From NCBI GenBank assembly GCA_025210745.1, contig JAOARC010000041.1:50085-114084 (forward strand): a stretch of 64,000 bases of DNA, given 5' to 3'. The notes under the pieces were generated by a model that saw only the letters and a list, made by a program, of their open reading frames with translations, did not search any database and was not told the DNA's origin. The position numbers and the translations under genes were made by a program. The stretch is from Bacteriovoracaceae bacterium. GTDB lineage: Bacteria; Bdellovibrionota; Bacteriovoracia; Bacteriovoracales; Bacteriovoracaceae. Positions 24,273 through 33,491 of this stretch are shown here, in pieces. How positions within the stretch are numbered: position 1 is the stretch's first letter; each line of letters begins with the position of its first letter.

Positions 24273-26165
24273 ATGCAGGCAGTAAAGAAAACTATAGAAA
24301 AAAAGACTAAGCAAGAGCTTCTAGGTAAAGCCAATACTTTACCAAAAAACTCAGGCTGTTATCTTATGAAAAATAAGTTCGATGAGATAATATATATTGG
24401 TAAAGCAAAATCTTTAAAGAGTAGAGTTGTAAGCTACTTTAACAATAGTGATAAAAGTCCTAAGACTCAAATACTTGTTTCTCATATTGCTGATTTTCAA
24501 TTTATTCTAACTAATAGTGATGCTGAATCTTTTGTTCTTGAAAATAACCTCATTAAAAAGCATAAGCCGAAATACAATATTAGATTAAAGGATGATAAGT
24601 CTTATCCTTTTATAGAAGTTAATATGTCTCATGATTTTCCAAGATTAATATACAAAAGAAGAATAACAAAAAGTAAAAGTAATTTAATCTTTGGTCCATT
24701 TCCAACTGGGTCGAATATATATCAAGTCCATAAACAAATTATAAAGTCTTTTAAGCTTAGGGATTGTTCTGATAGAGAATTTTTAAGTAGAAAAAAACCA
24801 TGTCTTTTATATCAAATGCATCAGTGCTCAGCTCCTTGTGTCGATTATATAAGTAAAGCCGATTATGCCTTAGATATTAAAAGTGCAATTTCTTTACTTA
24901 AAAATAAAAAACAAGCAACTCGATCTTTAAAAGTTTTAGAGGATAAAATGCAACAACTTGCTAGTGAAGAAAAGTTTGAAATGGCTGGAGTTATTAGGGA
25001 TCAGTTATTTGAAATAAAGGACTTTATTGATAGTTCTTATAATCAAAGTGTCGAACTACTTGATGATGAGCAACTAGATGTTGTCTCTTATTATGTTGGG
25101 GATGAACAAATTGATATCAGTATATATTTGATAAGATTTGGTAATCTTGTTGGACAGAAGAATTTTTATTTTGATAAAACAGATTTAACAGATGATATTG
25201 AAAGAGAAATTATTCAATATCTTCTACAGTACTATGAATTTAAAAGTGAAATTATACCAAAGAGTATTTTATATTCCTGTGAAAAAGAAAATAAAGAGTC
25301 CTTTGAAAAAGCGTTAGATGAAATTGCAAAAACTACAGTTAAGATTAAAAGCCATGTTTCAAAATACAAAGCTTTAGAGCAAATGGCATCAGAGCATGCA
25401 AAAGAATGCCAAAGAGTTAGAATTGAGACATCTGGGAGCGTGTATCTTGGTCTAGATAAATTAAAAGATTTATTAAAACTAAAAGCAAGACCTAGGTCTT
25501 TGGAGTGCTATGATATTGCTATTTGGCAGGGAAGATCACCAACAGCATCTCTTATTTATTCTCATGATGGACAGCTAGATAAGTCTTTATATAGACATTT
25601 TTATTTAGAGCAAAGACCTGAAGGAAATAATGATTTTGCTATGATGGAAGAGGTTTTTAGAAGAAGATTAAAGCATGGGAACTTTCCTGATGTATTTATT
25701 GTCGATGGAGGAGTTGGACAAGTAAATACAGTGGCAAAAGTTTTAGAAGAACTTTCAATTGATGTTCCTATTGTAGGAATTGCAAAATCAAAAAATATTA
25801 AAGAGTCTTTTAAGTCTAAAAGTGAAAAAACTGAAGAAAGGCTTATTATTCCTGGTAGAGCAAATCCATATATTTTGAAAAAGAATATGTCTTTATTTAA
25901 AATAATTGTATCTATGAGAGATGAAGCCCATAGGTTTAGTCGAAAATTACATCATAAGGCAGAAAAAGATAGAGTTTTCACTAGTTGGGTAGATCAAGTA
26001 AAAGGGCTTAATGAAAAAGTAAGAAAAGAAATCTTAAAGAATCAAACTAAAGAGCTAAGTGAACTAAAAGAGTTGAGTTATATAGAGTTAAAAAGTGAGA
26101 TGGATTTTCTAAGTGATAAACATGTAAAACTAGTCCATCAGTTTTTACATGCTAATAATTTTTAA
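24273..26165 (+). CDS. uvrC: Excinuclease ABC subunit C
   Basis: The 630-residue product has the full UvrC layout. The GIY-YIG nuclease is at about residues 20-100 (GCYLMK...IIYIGKAKSLKSRV), and the UVR helix pair that binds UvrB is near 225-250 (EKFEMAGVIRDQL). The RNase H-like 5' nuclease has acidic residues in 'ECYDIA' and 'FIVDGGVGQV' and a histidine in 'RDEAHRFS'. The C-terminal helix-hairpin-helix is degenerate. In nucleotide-excision repair UvrC makes both incisions. No clear ribosome site is visible before the ATG. Confidence 0.95.
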   Translation: MQAVKKTIEKKTKQELLGKANTLPKNSGCYLMKNKFDEIIYIGKAKSLKSRVVSYFNNSDKSPKTQILVSHIADFQFILTNSDAESFVLENNLIKKHKPKYNIRLKDDKSYPFIEVNMSHDFPRLIYKRRITKSKSNLIFGPFPTGSNIYQVHKQIIKSFKLRDCSDREFLSRKKPCLLYQMHQCSAPCVDYISKADYALDIKSAISLLKNKKQATRSLKVLEDKMQQLASEEKFEMAGVIRDQLFEIKDFIDSSYNQSVELLDDEQLDVVSYYVGDEQIDISIYLIRFGNLVGQKNFYFDKTDLTDDIEREIIQYLLQYYEFKSEIIPKSILYSCEKENKESFEKALDEIAKTTVKIKSHVSKYKALEQMASEHAKECQRVRIETSGSVYLGLDKLKDLLKLKARPRSLECYDIAIWQGRSPTASLIYSHDGQLDKSLYRHFYLEQRPEGNNDFAMMEEVFRRRLKHGNFPDVFIVDGGVGQVNTVAKVLEELSIDVPIVGIAKSKNIKESFKSKSEKTEERLIIPGRANPYILKKNMSLFKIIVSMRDEAHRFSRKLHHKAEKDRVFTSWVDQVKGLNEKVRKEILKNQTKELSELKELSYIELKSEMDFLSDKHVKLVHQFLHANNF

Positions 26166-26374
26166 TTGAGAACGTGAATTAACTTTCTGTTTCCGCTGCC
26201 GCATTCAATGCATCTAGCTGTTTCCTGTACTAACAGGTTTTTATAGTCTGGCATATGACTTAATAGGAGCTTTGCCCCACAAACCTTACAATTACAGATC
26301 TGCTTTTGAACGTTGTCTGCGTTTCCCCAGTACTCTTCAAATTTTTCGAACTTAAAATCAACTTCATTTGACAT
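26162..26374 (-). CDS. Small zinc-finger protein, 70 residues
   Basis: Cysteines are arranged as CNCKVCG and CIECG, about 25 residues apart, a probable zinc-binding site. A CTGGAGG ribosome site precedes the ATG, supporting a real gene. It is convergent with uvrC, and the two stop codons overlap by four bases. I recognise no family; small proteins of this kind are often regulatory or protein-binding. Confidence 0.75.
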   Translation of the reverse strand: MSNEVDFKFEKFEEYWGNADNVQKQICNCKVCGAKLLLSHMPDYKNLLVQETARCIECGSGNRKLIHVLN

Positions 26375-26494
26375 CGCTTTTCCTCCAGGAAGTGTAACTA
26401 TATAACCTTTCGTAATTTCTAAGATGTGCCTTAAATCTATTAAAATATTTTTATTAACTAGGTAAATAGTATCTTTTTATGGTAAAAAGATCTC

Positions 26495-27295
26495 ATGGAA
26501 TCCATTTATAAAGAAGCATTGCAAAAACTAAGGAAATCTTCTATGTCTAGCTCTACAAGCTTGGTTGAAGATGTCTTTAATACTGACTGGACTTATCAAG
26601 TAAATGAAGTGCAAAAGGTTGTTACTAACAATGAGGTTAGTGAAAAGTCTCTTGTTATGGATTCACTAAAAACTTTTGCAGATGAAAAAATTAATGAGTC
26701 CCAAAGCAATAGCTTTGAGGAAAATGGTGCTATTGTTTCAAAACCAAGTGAGCCAGTGGCTGTAGGTCATAGTAGTTCTATATCTAATCTAGAAGAGCTT
26801 AAAAAAGCATATAGCGGTGTAGTTTCCTCTGATATTATTGATAGAAAACTTAGGGATAAATCAAATATAAGCCTTATGTTTATCTCAGATGAGTACAACT
26901 TAGAAGGAGAGTATGAGTCTGAGTTTGATATACTATTTAATGGGCCAACTAGTGAGCTATTTTCAAAGATGGTAAAGGCCATGCAGCTTGATCCATCTTC
27001 ATATATGTTATCTGCTGTAAAATCTAGTGAAGATGCTTATCAAAGCTTAATTGATGAAATTAATGTATTTAAACCTAGGCTTATCATTTGTCTTGGAATA
27101 ACACCCTCTAAGAGCTTACTTAAGATTAATAAAAGGCTTAAAGAGATTCATGGTAAGTTTCTAGAAATGAATGTAAATAGTGAAAATTACAAAGTGATGC
27201 CATTATTTTCGCCTCACTTACTTGGATCTGCTCCAAATATGAAAAAAATAGCTTGGGAAGATATGCAAAAAGCTATGTCATTTTTATCTAAATAA
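26495..27295 (+). CDS. Uracil-DNA-glycosylase-fold protein with degenerate active site
   Basis: The 266-residue product has a disordered-looking, Ser/Glu-rich N-terminal half (about 1-105). Its C-terminal domain aligns in pattern with family-4/5 uracil-DNA glycosylases: 'ISLMFISDEYN', 'FNGPTSELFSKMVKAMQL', 'KPRLIICLGITPSKSLL' and 'PLFSPHLLGSAPNMKKIAWEDMQKAM'. In real enzymes the first motif is GEAPG and the last contains a histidine in an HP-x-x-L context. Both appear altered here, and the cysteines for the Fe-S cluster are missing. It is probably catalytically dead or altered. The family call is by pattern only. Confidence 0.65.
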   Translation: MESIYKEALQKLRKSSMSSSTSLVEDVFNTDWTYQVNEVQKVVTNNEVSEKSLVMDSLKTFADEKINESQSNSFEENGAIVSKPSEPVAVGHSSSISNLEELKKAYSGVVSSDIIDRKLRDKSNISLMFISDEYNLEGEYESEFDILFNGPTSELFSKMVKAMQLDPSSYMLSAVKSSEDAYQSLIDEINVFKPRLIICLGITPSKSLLKINKRLKEIHGKFLEMNVNSENYKVMPLFSPHLLGSAPNMKKIAWEDMQKAMSFLSK

Positions 27296-27374
27296 CTATC
27301 TAAGCATATAATATTATTGAATTTAATCTTAAAACTCGCTAGAATATTATCAGGGAAAATTTCTAGGAGAGAAA

Positions 27375-28535
27375 TTGAATATTTATCAAGGATTGATAGC
27401 ATTTATTATTTTCGCAATAAGCATAAACTCCTATGCTTCTGTTCCTACTGTAAAAGTTAAAATTGCAGACTCAAAAGATGATATTACCTTATCTGGAAAA
27501 AATATTGTTAATCATTTAGACCTTAATCAATCTACAAAGAAATACTACGGACATCAAAAGCTTAAGTTTAACTGTAAGAAGTTTTCGAGTGCAATCTCTT
27601 TAAGAAAGAATAAATCGATTAAGTTGGCTTCCGTAAGTGCTGGTCCAAACTTAATAAAGTGGAATGAGGGAGTTTACAAAGGAAAGATGAATGTCATTTT
27701 ATCTGATGATGGAAAATCATGTGATCTTGTAAATGAGGTTTCTATTGAAAGTTATATTAGCACATTACTTGCTAAAGAAATGCATAATAGTTGGCCAGTA
27801 GAAGCCCTTAAAGCTCAAGCGATAGCAGCAAGAACTTATGCTTTACATAAAATTAAAACCGATGAAGTTTCAAAAACAAAAGGGTTTAATGTTTATTATG
27901 ATCTTGAGAGCTCACAAAAACATCAGGTTAGTGGATCTTTAAAAGACTCTAGTACCAGAACATACTATGCAACAAGATTAACTGAAGGCCTTGTTTTAGT
28001 ATCTAAGAAAAAAAAGTTAGAGCCTGCTTTTTATCATTCAAAATGCGGAGGACATACCTTAAGACCTGATCAAGTTTGGAATCATAAGGTATCTGGATAT
28101 ACTGGAGTTAAATGTCCTTATTGTCACAAGCATGGAAATAAAGACTGGAAGGTTAAAGTAAAACCTGCACAACTTATATCTCTTGTTGATAAAACATTAC
28201 AAGACTTTCATTCAGCTTCTTTAGTGGCTTCAAAAAAGAAATTGAGAATGACTAAAGACAGAAATAAAAATGCAACTCTTAGAATTTATGATGGAGATAA
28301 TTTAAAAACAGTTCAAAAATCGAGATTAAGAGTAAAACTTGGATATAAAAAAGCTTTATCAAATAACTTTAAGATCGCAAAAATTAAAAATGATGTTTAT
28401 ATGATGGGAAAAGGTATGGGACATGGAGTAGGTATGTGTCAATACGGGGCTTTGGAGATGGCTAAACTTGGTAAAACATATAAACAAATATTAAAACACT
28501 ACTTTCCTAATTTTAAAATTAGGAGACTCTATTGA
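27375..28535 (+). CDS. SpoIID/LytB-domain secreted protein
   Basis: The 386-residue product starts at TTG 27375 behind an AGGAGAG ribosome site and has a signal peptide (cleavage near NSYAS). The SpoIID domain is visible as 'SYISTLLAKEMHNSWPVEALKAQAIAARTYA', followed by 'FYHSKCGGHT' and the closing 'GMGHGVGMCQYGALEMAKLG'. In Bacillus SpoIID is a lytic transglycosylase that acts with the amidase/endopeptidase SpoIIP; relatives in non-spore-formers remodel denuded glycan. It directly overlaps an amidase gene, which supports a two-enzyme peptidoglycan-degrading unit. Confidence 0.9.
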   Translation: MNIYQGLIAFIIFAISINSYASVPTVKVKIADSKDDITLSGKNIVNHLDLNQSTKKYYGHQKLKFNCKKFSSAISLRKNKSIKLASVSAGPNLIKWNEGVYKGKMNVILSDDGKSCDLVNEVSIESYISTLLAKEMHNSWPVEALKAQAIAARTYALHKIKTDEVSKTKGFNVYYDLESSQKHQVSGSLKDSSTRTYYATRLTEGLVLVSKKKKLEPAFYHSKCGGHTLRPDQVWNHKVSGYTGVKCPYCHKHGNKDWKVKVKPAQLISLVDKTLQDFHSASLVASKKKLRMTKDRNKNATLRIYDGDNLKTVQKSRLRVKLGYKKALSNNFKIAKIKNDVYMMGKGMGHGVGMCQYGALEMAKLGKTYKQILKHYFPNFKIRRLY

Positions 28536-29266
28536 AAGTCCTTTTCGCTCTTTTGTTTTTACCGGTATATTGTTTTTCATTTGTTGTTCTTATTGATCCT
28601 GGTCATGGAGGACAAGAACTTGGAGCAATAGGTAAACATGGAAAAAAACATATATATGAAAAGGATATTTCTTTGCAAATTTCAAAAGAAATAAAAAGAT
28701 ATATAAATAAGCAGCATACAGTATATTTGACAAGAAGTTTTGATAGAGACCTTTCTTTACAAGAAAGAGCAAAAATGGCAGACACCGTAAAGGCTGATAT
28801 TTTTGTTTCAGTGCACTTTAATTCTTCGATTAAAGAAAGACATAATGGGTTTGAAACCTTTTATTTACATAATACAAAAAATAAAGCTACTAAAAAAGTA
28901 GAAAGAATTGAAAATAAGTCTCTAGAAGGTGATGACAAATTAATTAATAATATTTTAATTGACCTTGTTATTCAAAAAACGACTAAGCAGTCTAAGAAAC
29001 TTGCAAGCTCCGTTCATTCTCAGTTAAATAGAACTCTTCCAAGTAAGTTTAAAATGCAAGATAGAGGACTTAAAAAAGGTTTATTTTATGTTCTTGCTTT
29101 AGCAAAAAGACCGGCAATTCTCTTAGAGGGAGGATTTATGTCTAATAAAAATGATTTAAAAAAAATTCAACAAAGAAACTTTATAAAAGAGTACTCTAAG
29201 GCTATTGCTAAAGGGATAGAGATATATTTAGCAACTCTAACGGATAAAACTGTTCCAATATTTTAG
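28532..29266 (+). CDS. Secreted N-acetylmuramoyl-L-alanine amidase (Amidase_3)
   Basis: The 244-residue product has a short signal peptide followed by the Amidase_3 catalytic domain. Zinc ligands are in 'LIDPGHGGQELGA' (His), an early Glu in 'IYEKDISLQI', 'SVHFNSS' (His), and a C-terminal 'LLEGGFMSNKND' (Glu). The enzyme cleaves stem peptides from glycan strands in the periplasm. The TTG start overlaps the TGA stop of the SpoIID-like gene (TTGA), indicating coupled translation. No AMIN targeting domain is present. Confidence 0.92.
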   Translation: MKVLFALLFLPVYCFSFVVLIDPGHGGQELGAIGKHGKKHIYEKDISLQISKEIKRYINKQHTVYLTRSFDRDLSLQERAKMADTVKADIFVSVHFNSSIKERHNGFETFYLHNTKNKATKKVERIENKSLEGDDKLINNILIDLVIQKTTKQSKKLASSVHSQLNRTLPSKFKMQDRGLKKGLFYVLALAKRPAILLEGGFMSNKNDLKKIQQRNFIKEYSKAIAKGIEIYLATLTDKTVPIF

Positions 29267-29274
29267 AAAAAAAA

Positions 29275-29294
29275 GCGCAAGACAAGTCTTGCGC
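29275..29294. terminator. Perfect hairpin with U-tract on the minus strand
   Basis: GCGCAAGAC (29275-29283) and GTCTTGCGC (29286-29294) form a perfect stem with a 2-base loop. An A-run lies on its left, so the U-tract is on the minus strand; on the plus strand the stem is followed by an AG-repeat, not Ts. It may still end the amidase transcript weakly, or end a minus-strand transcript for which no gene is seen. Confidence 0.6.
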
Positions 29295-29401
29295 AATTGA
29301 GAGAGAGAGAGTGTGTTTAGAATTAACTAAACAAGAAGATATTAGCATAAATAAAATTTTGTTGTGATAATTTCGACAAAGTGTGTAAAAATTATAATAA
29401 G

Positions 29402-30337
29402 ATGAAAAAAGTACTTAAAATTCAAGCATTTAAGAGTGAACAAAGCAGGTTCATTTTAAAGACAGGTTTAAAGTTTTTGTTTGTATCAGCTCTTACAACT
29501 TTTATTCTTGCTGTTGCGCTATGGATTGTTTTTGAGATGAATAATGCAAGCTATATTTCTCTTGGATATCTTTCAACAGTGCCTCTTCAAGAAGCTTATT
29601 ATGACTTTTTATTTGGAGTTATTTCTGAGAGTTTGATTTGGATTTTTATTTTTAATATTATTATTTTTATATGTGGAATGTATGCAGGATCTATATTGCT
29701 AAGACCTTTTGTCATGATTGTTAATCAATCACAAAGAATTAGGGAAAGTATGGAATATGAGCAGGCAAATTATATATTTCGTGACTTTATTATTTTAAGA
29801 AGATTTAGTAATTTCTTTTTTCATAATATTTATTCTTCTTTGAAGAAAAAAGAGCTTTTTAAGGATATTGAAATTCCAAAAGATTTTTTAAAAATTAGAA
29901 AACCACCTGTCGATTTTGTCTTCTTGGTTAATTTCTCACTAATTAATATTATTATTTGTACAGTCACTGTTATTTTTTTTCATGAGCTAAAAACAGAGGT
30001 TTTAAATTCTTTATTTGATCTATCGATTCAAAAGTTGAATATTTCTAATAAGGGACATTTAAACTTTTTAAATGCGCAAAAAGAAATCTTAAATTCTTTA
30101 GTACTTTTGTCTGTTATTGTTAGTGCCTCTATTTATACAGCTCTTGCTATTCATCTTTATAGCTCTGTTTCAGGAGCAGCTCATGCTTTCTTTTTAACAA
30201 TGAAAGCTGTTTTAAAAAATAACTTAAATCAGAGGGTACATCTTGTAGAATATCCTTATGTGAGAAACTACAGTAGGCAATTTAATAAGTTTCTTGATTA
30301 TTTCTGCAGAGAGATTAGAATAAGTAATAAAAAATAA
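29402..30337 (+). CDS. Integral membrane protein of unknown function
   Basis: Starting at ATG 29402 gives 311 residues; a GTG at 29381 would add seven. The protein has about four hydrophobic helices (about residues 20-45, 75-105, 170-195 and 235-260). A charged segment after the second helix (RPFVMIVNQSQRIRESMEYE) resembles a HAMP-like or coiled helix. I recognise no family. It lies 35 bases upstream of the DsbA-like lipoprotein gene and may share its transcript. No strong ribosome site is visible. Confidence 0.65.
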   Translation: MKKVLKIQAFKSEQSRFILKTGLKFLFVSALTTFILAVALWIVFEMNNASYISLGYLSTVPLQEAYYDFLFGVISESLIWIFIFNIIIFICGMYAGSILLRPFVMIVNQSQRIRESMEYEQANYIFRDFIILRRFSNFFFHNIYSSLKKKELFKDIEIPKDFLKIRKPPVDFVFLVNFSLINIIICTVTVIFFHELKTEVLNSLFDLSIQKLNISNKGHLNFLNAQKEILNSLVLLSVIVSASIYTALAIHLYSSVSGAAHAFFLTMKAVLKNNLNQRVHLVEYPYVRNYSRQFNKFLDYFCREIRISNKK

Positions 30338-30372
30338 ATTAGGGTAATTAGAACATAACAAAAGGAATTGTA

Positions 30373-31161
30373 ATGAAAATGAAAATGGTTTTAATATTAA
30401 GTTTTGCATTGATACTAGTTGTATCATGTAATCAAAATGCTTCAAGTTTAAAGGAAACATTAAAGAAAGACCCAACTATTTTAACAGATGCGATAAAAGC
30501 AAATCCGGTTGAGTTTATCGATGCTTTAAATGAAGCAGTTCAAGAAGCAAGAAAAGGTGAAGCAAAAAGAAGAGAGGAAGCTGAAAAGAAAAAGCTGGAA
30601 GAGAGTTTTGATAAACCGCTTGTCGCTAAGATCAGAAAAGATGAGCTATTTAGAGGTGATAAAAATGCTCCTTTAACTTTAATTGAATACTCGGACTTTG
30701 AGTGTCCATTTTGTAAAAGAGGTTATGATACGGTAAATTCTTTATTGAAAAAATATAAAGGAAAAATCAGATTTGCTTATAAACATTTACCTCTTAGCTT
30801 CCATCCAAATGCAATGCCCGCATCAAAGTATTTTGAAGCTTTAAGACTTCAAAAAGCTGATTTAGCATGGAAGTTTCATGATAATCTTTATGAGAATCAA
30901 TCTAAACTTAAGTTAGGTGAAAAATACTTTAAGTCAGTTGCTAAAAAATTAGGTGCTGATATGAAGAAACTAGTTAAGGATGTTAACTCTGCAGCTGTTC
31001 AAAAAAGAATTGATGAAGATTTAGCAGAAGCAAAAAAGTTTGGTTTTAATGGAACACCAGGATTTTTATTAAATGGAATTCCTGTAAAAGGAGCTTATCC
31101 TGAAAGTCATTTTGTTCAAATTATTGATAAATTAGTTGAAAAAGGTAAAGTAAAACTTTAA
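30373..31161 (+). CDS. DsbA-family thiol-disulfide lipoprotein
   Basis: The 262-residue product has a lipoprotein signal (LVVSC, lipid Cys near residue 19). A helical charged linker follows (about 25-85), then a DsbA/Thioredoxin_4 domain. The active-site CPFC lies in 'SDFECPFCKRGYDTV', the cis-proline loop is 'GFNGTPGFLLNG', and 'FAYKHLPLSFHPNA' is a conserved family strand. It should act as a periplasmic disulfide oxidase or isomerase anchored to a membrane. The linker length suggests the active site is held away from the membrane surface. Confidence 0.92.
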   Translation: MKMKMVLILSFALILVVSCNQNASSLKETLKKDPTILTDAIKANPVEFIDALNEAVQEARKGEAKRREEAEKKKLEESFDKPLVAKIRKDELFRGDKNAPLTLIEYSDFECPFCKRGYDTVNSLLKKYKGKIRFAYKHLPLSFHPNAMPASKYFEALRLQKADLAWKFHDNLYENQSKLKLGEKYFKSVAKKLGADMKKLVKDVNSAAVQKRIDEDLAEAKKFGFNGTPGFLLNGIPVKGAYPESHFVQIIDKLVEKGKVKL

Positions 31162-31184
31162 TTAACTTTATACTTTATATAGAA

Positions 31185-31216
31185 AAAAGCCCCATTTTAT
31201 TAAATGGGGCTTTTCT
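31185..31216. terminator. Bidirectional terminator between convergent genes
   Basis: AAAAGCCCCATTT (31185-31197) and AAATGGGGCTTTT (31202-31214) are fully complementary with a 4-base loop. It serves the DsbA-like gene on the plus strand and the convergent gene on the minus strand. Confidence 0.93.
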
Positions 31217-32002
31217 TTATGGTAATCCAAGCCCACTAGGATTAGGCTTTGTTATAATTAAAGTTATTAATAAAGTTGATGGAATAGCAATTAAAGTTCC
31301 AACAATAGCTCCTTTTGCGGCTACACCGAGCAAAATTAGAATAAGTGTAATTGGGCTTAAAAGAACATATAGAATAACAGTGATAACTAAAAAAACTGTT
31401 GTTAACAGCGTTAGCTCTTTAATGAATTCATTCGTTGTATGATTTAAGCTCGCTATATTTCGATTTCTTTTTGTTTCTTTATTTTTCTTGATAGATACTT
31501 CATTATACTCAAGCTTATGAATTAAGTTAATTAAAAAATCCTGGTAACTTGGAAATGATCTTACTTTGTTTATCATATCCAATTTTGCTTTTTGAATATG
31601 TTGTAAATTTGTATAAGGTTGTAATCTTCGCTTTATTTGCTCATTGCTCATTCCACTTTTTTTCATTATGGCATTAAGTAGCTTTTTATTATTTATTGCT
31701 TTAGAAAGCTTTTTCATATGTTTCATACTTTTTTTGAGGCGTTTTAAGAAATACTTATCTTGCTTAGCAACAGACTTATTATTCATTTTCTTTACTTCTT
31801 TTTTTAGCTTTTTAAGTATTTTCTCTTTATTGATTTCATGAAAGTCTTTCATTACAGTAGAAGTGGAGTATTCAGGAAAATCTCTTTCAAGCTCTTTTGT
31901 TAATTGAACAATTTTTGTTAATTGATTTACTTTTGGATGATAAGCAAATGTACTGTTTATACTAAAGCTTAATAAACTAAGTAGTAAAATAATATCTTTC
32001 AT
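31217..32002 (-). CDS. Secreted or membrane lysine-rich helical protein of unknown function
   Basis: The 261-residue product has a signal peptide (cleavage near TFAYH) and a long, very basic helical region with many Lys residues (about 25-180). Two hydrophobic segments follow near the C-terminus (about 200-222 and 226-250). An AAGGAG ribosome site precedes the ATG. No family is recognised. The shape suggests a periplasmic, coiled-coil-like body anchored in the membrane by its C-terminal hairpin. Confidence 0.75.
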   Translation of the reverse strand: MKDIILLLSLLSFSINSTFAYHPKVNQLTKIVQLTKELERDFPEYSTSTVMKDFHEINKEKILKKLKKEVKKMNNKSVAKQDKYFLKRLKKSMKHMKKLSKAINNKKLLNAIMKKSGMSNEQIKRRLQPYTNLQHIQKAKLDMINKVRSFPSYQDFLINLIHKLEYNEVSIKKNKETKRNRNIASLNHTTNEFIKELTLLTTVFLVITVILYVLLSPITLILILLGVAAKGAIVGTLIAIPSTLLITLIITKPNPSGLGLP

Positions 32003-32118
32003 ATGAACTCCTTGATAGCATTTACTTTATATGTAATAAAAGGCTGTGAATATCAAGGTGAGTTTTAGTGATGCTTTTTAAAACATCGCGAATATATTAT
32101 AGGTAAGAGATGTATAAC

Positions 32119-33291
32119 TTATTGTATTTTTGTATCCCAGATAGGTAGATAGTAAAATGGAGTATAGTTTAATTCTTTTAAATATGAATATTCTTTTATT
32201 ATAAACTCTATTATTTGATCTTGAATTTGTCTTATTTTTGTTTTGCTCTCGTATGCTTGAGTATGATTAAAGATTGCAAATGATACAGCTTTATCATCGC
32301 CAAGATATCCTGCAAGAGTAGATGTATGTCTTAGTGTTCCTGTCTTAGCTAGAACGTATGTTTTGTTTTTAAATCTATTGGCCAGTGTTCCTCCTTCAAC
32401 TCCTGCAACACTTATAAATTTTGTGAGATCAATTTTATTTTTTTTCGAGTAATCTTTTAACGAACTTAAAATTTGTAATGCGCTCTTACATGTTGTGTAG
32501 TTTTCACCAAGTCCCGATCCTGTGTAAAAGTAAGTATCAGACTTTGTAATTTTGTATTTCGTATAGAGATACCTATTAAATGCCTTAGCTCCACCAAGTT
32601 TTTCAAAAATACTGTCAGTATAAAAATTATTGGAATAAATATTAACTTGTTTAAAATGATCTAAAAGAGTGGAAGATAGATGAGAAAGTATTAATTCCAT
32701 ATTATTAGTATTAATACTTTTTTGAAATTTTGCTTTGTCTAAAGTAAAGCTTGTTGGAGTATCTAGAGTCAAATTGTATTGAGCTATGTACTCATCAATA
32801 TTTCTTTTTAAAATATATGTTTTATTTTTCCATGAGGTTGTATTTAAAATATATACTAAATTTTTAGCTATTTTATTTGGATTTTTACTCCAGTTTAGAT
32901 AAAAGTTTTCATCAAAAAAGATATGATCAATTCTATCAATACTTAATTGATTTAATTTACCCATAATTGTTATTAAGTTTTCTGTAACGAAAAAAGGGTC
33001 ATTTGAGCCTTTGATATAAAGATTGTTATCTTTTAAGTAAATTTTTGTTTCAAATTGATACTTATGAGTTAGCTTTTCAAAGGCCCATAAAGTAGTATAA
33101 AGCTTTGATACAGAAGCTGGTCTTACTTTTGTATGAAAATTAGTAGAAACTATTTCATCTTTATTTTTTAAACAAAAACTTTGCTTAGATAAATCATAAC
33201 CTTTGTTTGTTATGAGTTTTTTAAATTTAGAATTGAAAGAGTCTGATGCGATAATAGAGAATGATAAAAGAAAAAGTATTGTCTTAAACAT
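32119..33291 (-). CDS. DacB/PBP4-type D-alanyl-D-alanine carboxypeptidase/endopeptidase
   Basis: The 390-residue product carries the S13-family penicillin-binding motifs: S60-V-S-K63, the SxN-type triad in 'YSNNFYTDS', and KTG in 'LAKTGTLRHTS'. A short signal peptide ends near SIIASDS. PBP4-type enzymes cut the terminal D-Ala or the D-Ala-mDAP cross-links of peptidoglycan in the periplasm. In Bdellovibrio, DacB-type enzymes are used to round and loosen the prey wall, so a predation role is possible here. It is shorter than E. coli DacB. An AAGGGG ribosome site is present. Confidence 0.88.
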   Translation of the reverse strand: MFKTILFLLSFSIIASDSFNSKFKKLITNKGYDLSKQSFCLKNKDEIVSTNFHTKVRPASVSKLYTTLWAFEKLTHKYQFETKIYLKDNNLYIKGSNDPFFVTENLITIMGKLNQLSIDRIDHIFFDENFYLNWSKNPNKIAKNLVYILNTTSWKNKTYILKRNIDEYIAQYNLTLDTPTSFTLDKAKFQKSINTNNMELILSHLSSTLLDHFKQVNIYSNNFYTDSIFEKLGGAKAFNRYLYTKYKITKSDTYFYTGSGLGENYTTCKSALQILSSLKDYSKKNKIDLTKFISVAGVEGGTLANRFKNKTYVLAKTGTLRHTSTLAGYLGDDKAVSFAIFNHTQAYESKTKIRQIQDQIIEFIIKEYSYLKELNYTPFYYLPIWDTKIQ

Positions 33292-33442
33292 ATTAAAATC
33301 CCCTTAAAAATTATAGATTTGTCATTCAATAAACCAAAATAAAACAACTGACAAGCCCTATTAGAGGGAATTGGCAAAATTCTGCTAAATAATCAAAAAA
33401 ATAAAAAAAATGTAAAAAAATATTTGCCATTTAAAAAAATAA

Positions 33443-33471
33443 TTGTCACCATTTCTCTATAGTATTATTAA
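33443..33471 (+). promoter_or_regulatory. Sigma-70-type promoter of the HU gene
   Basis: TTGTCA (33443-33448) and TATTAA (33466-33471) are separated by 17 bases. The leader to the ATG at 33492 would be short and contains GGAG at 33483-33486. Confidence 0.5.
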
Positions 33472-33491
33472 CACTGACATTCGGAGATCGC

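Noticed and set aside
29295..29320. GA/GT dinucleotide run as a phase-variable repeat
   Set aside because: The run is short, lies outside any gene and is not at a promoter spacer position that I can support.
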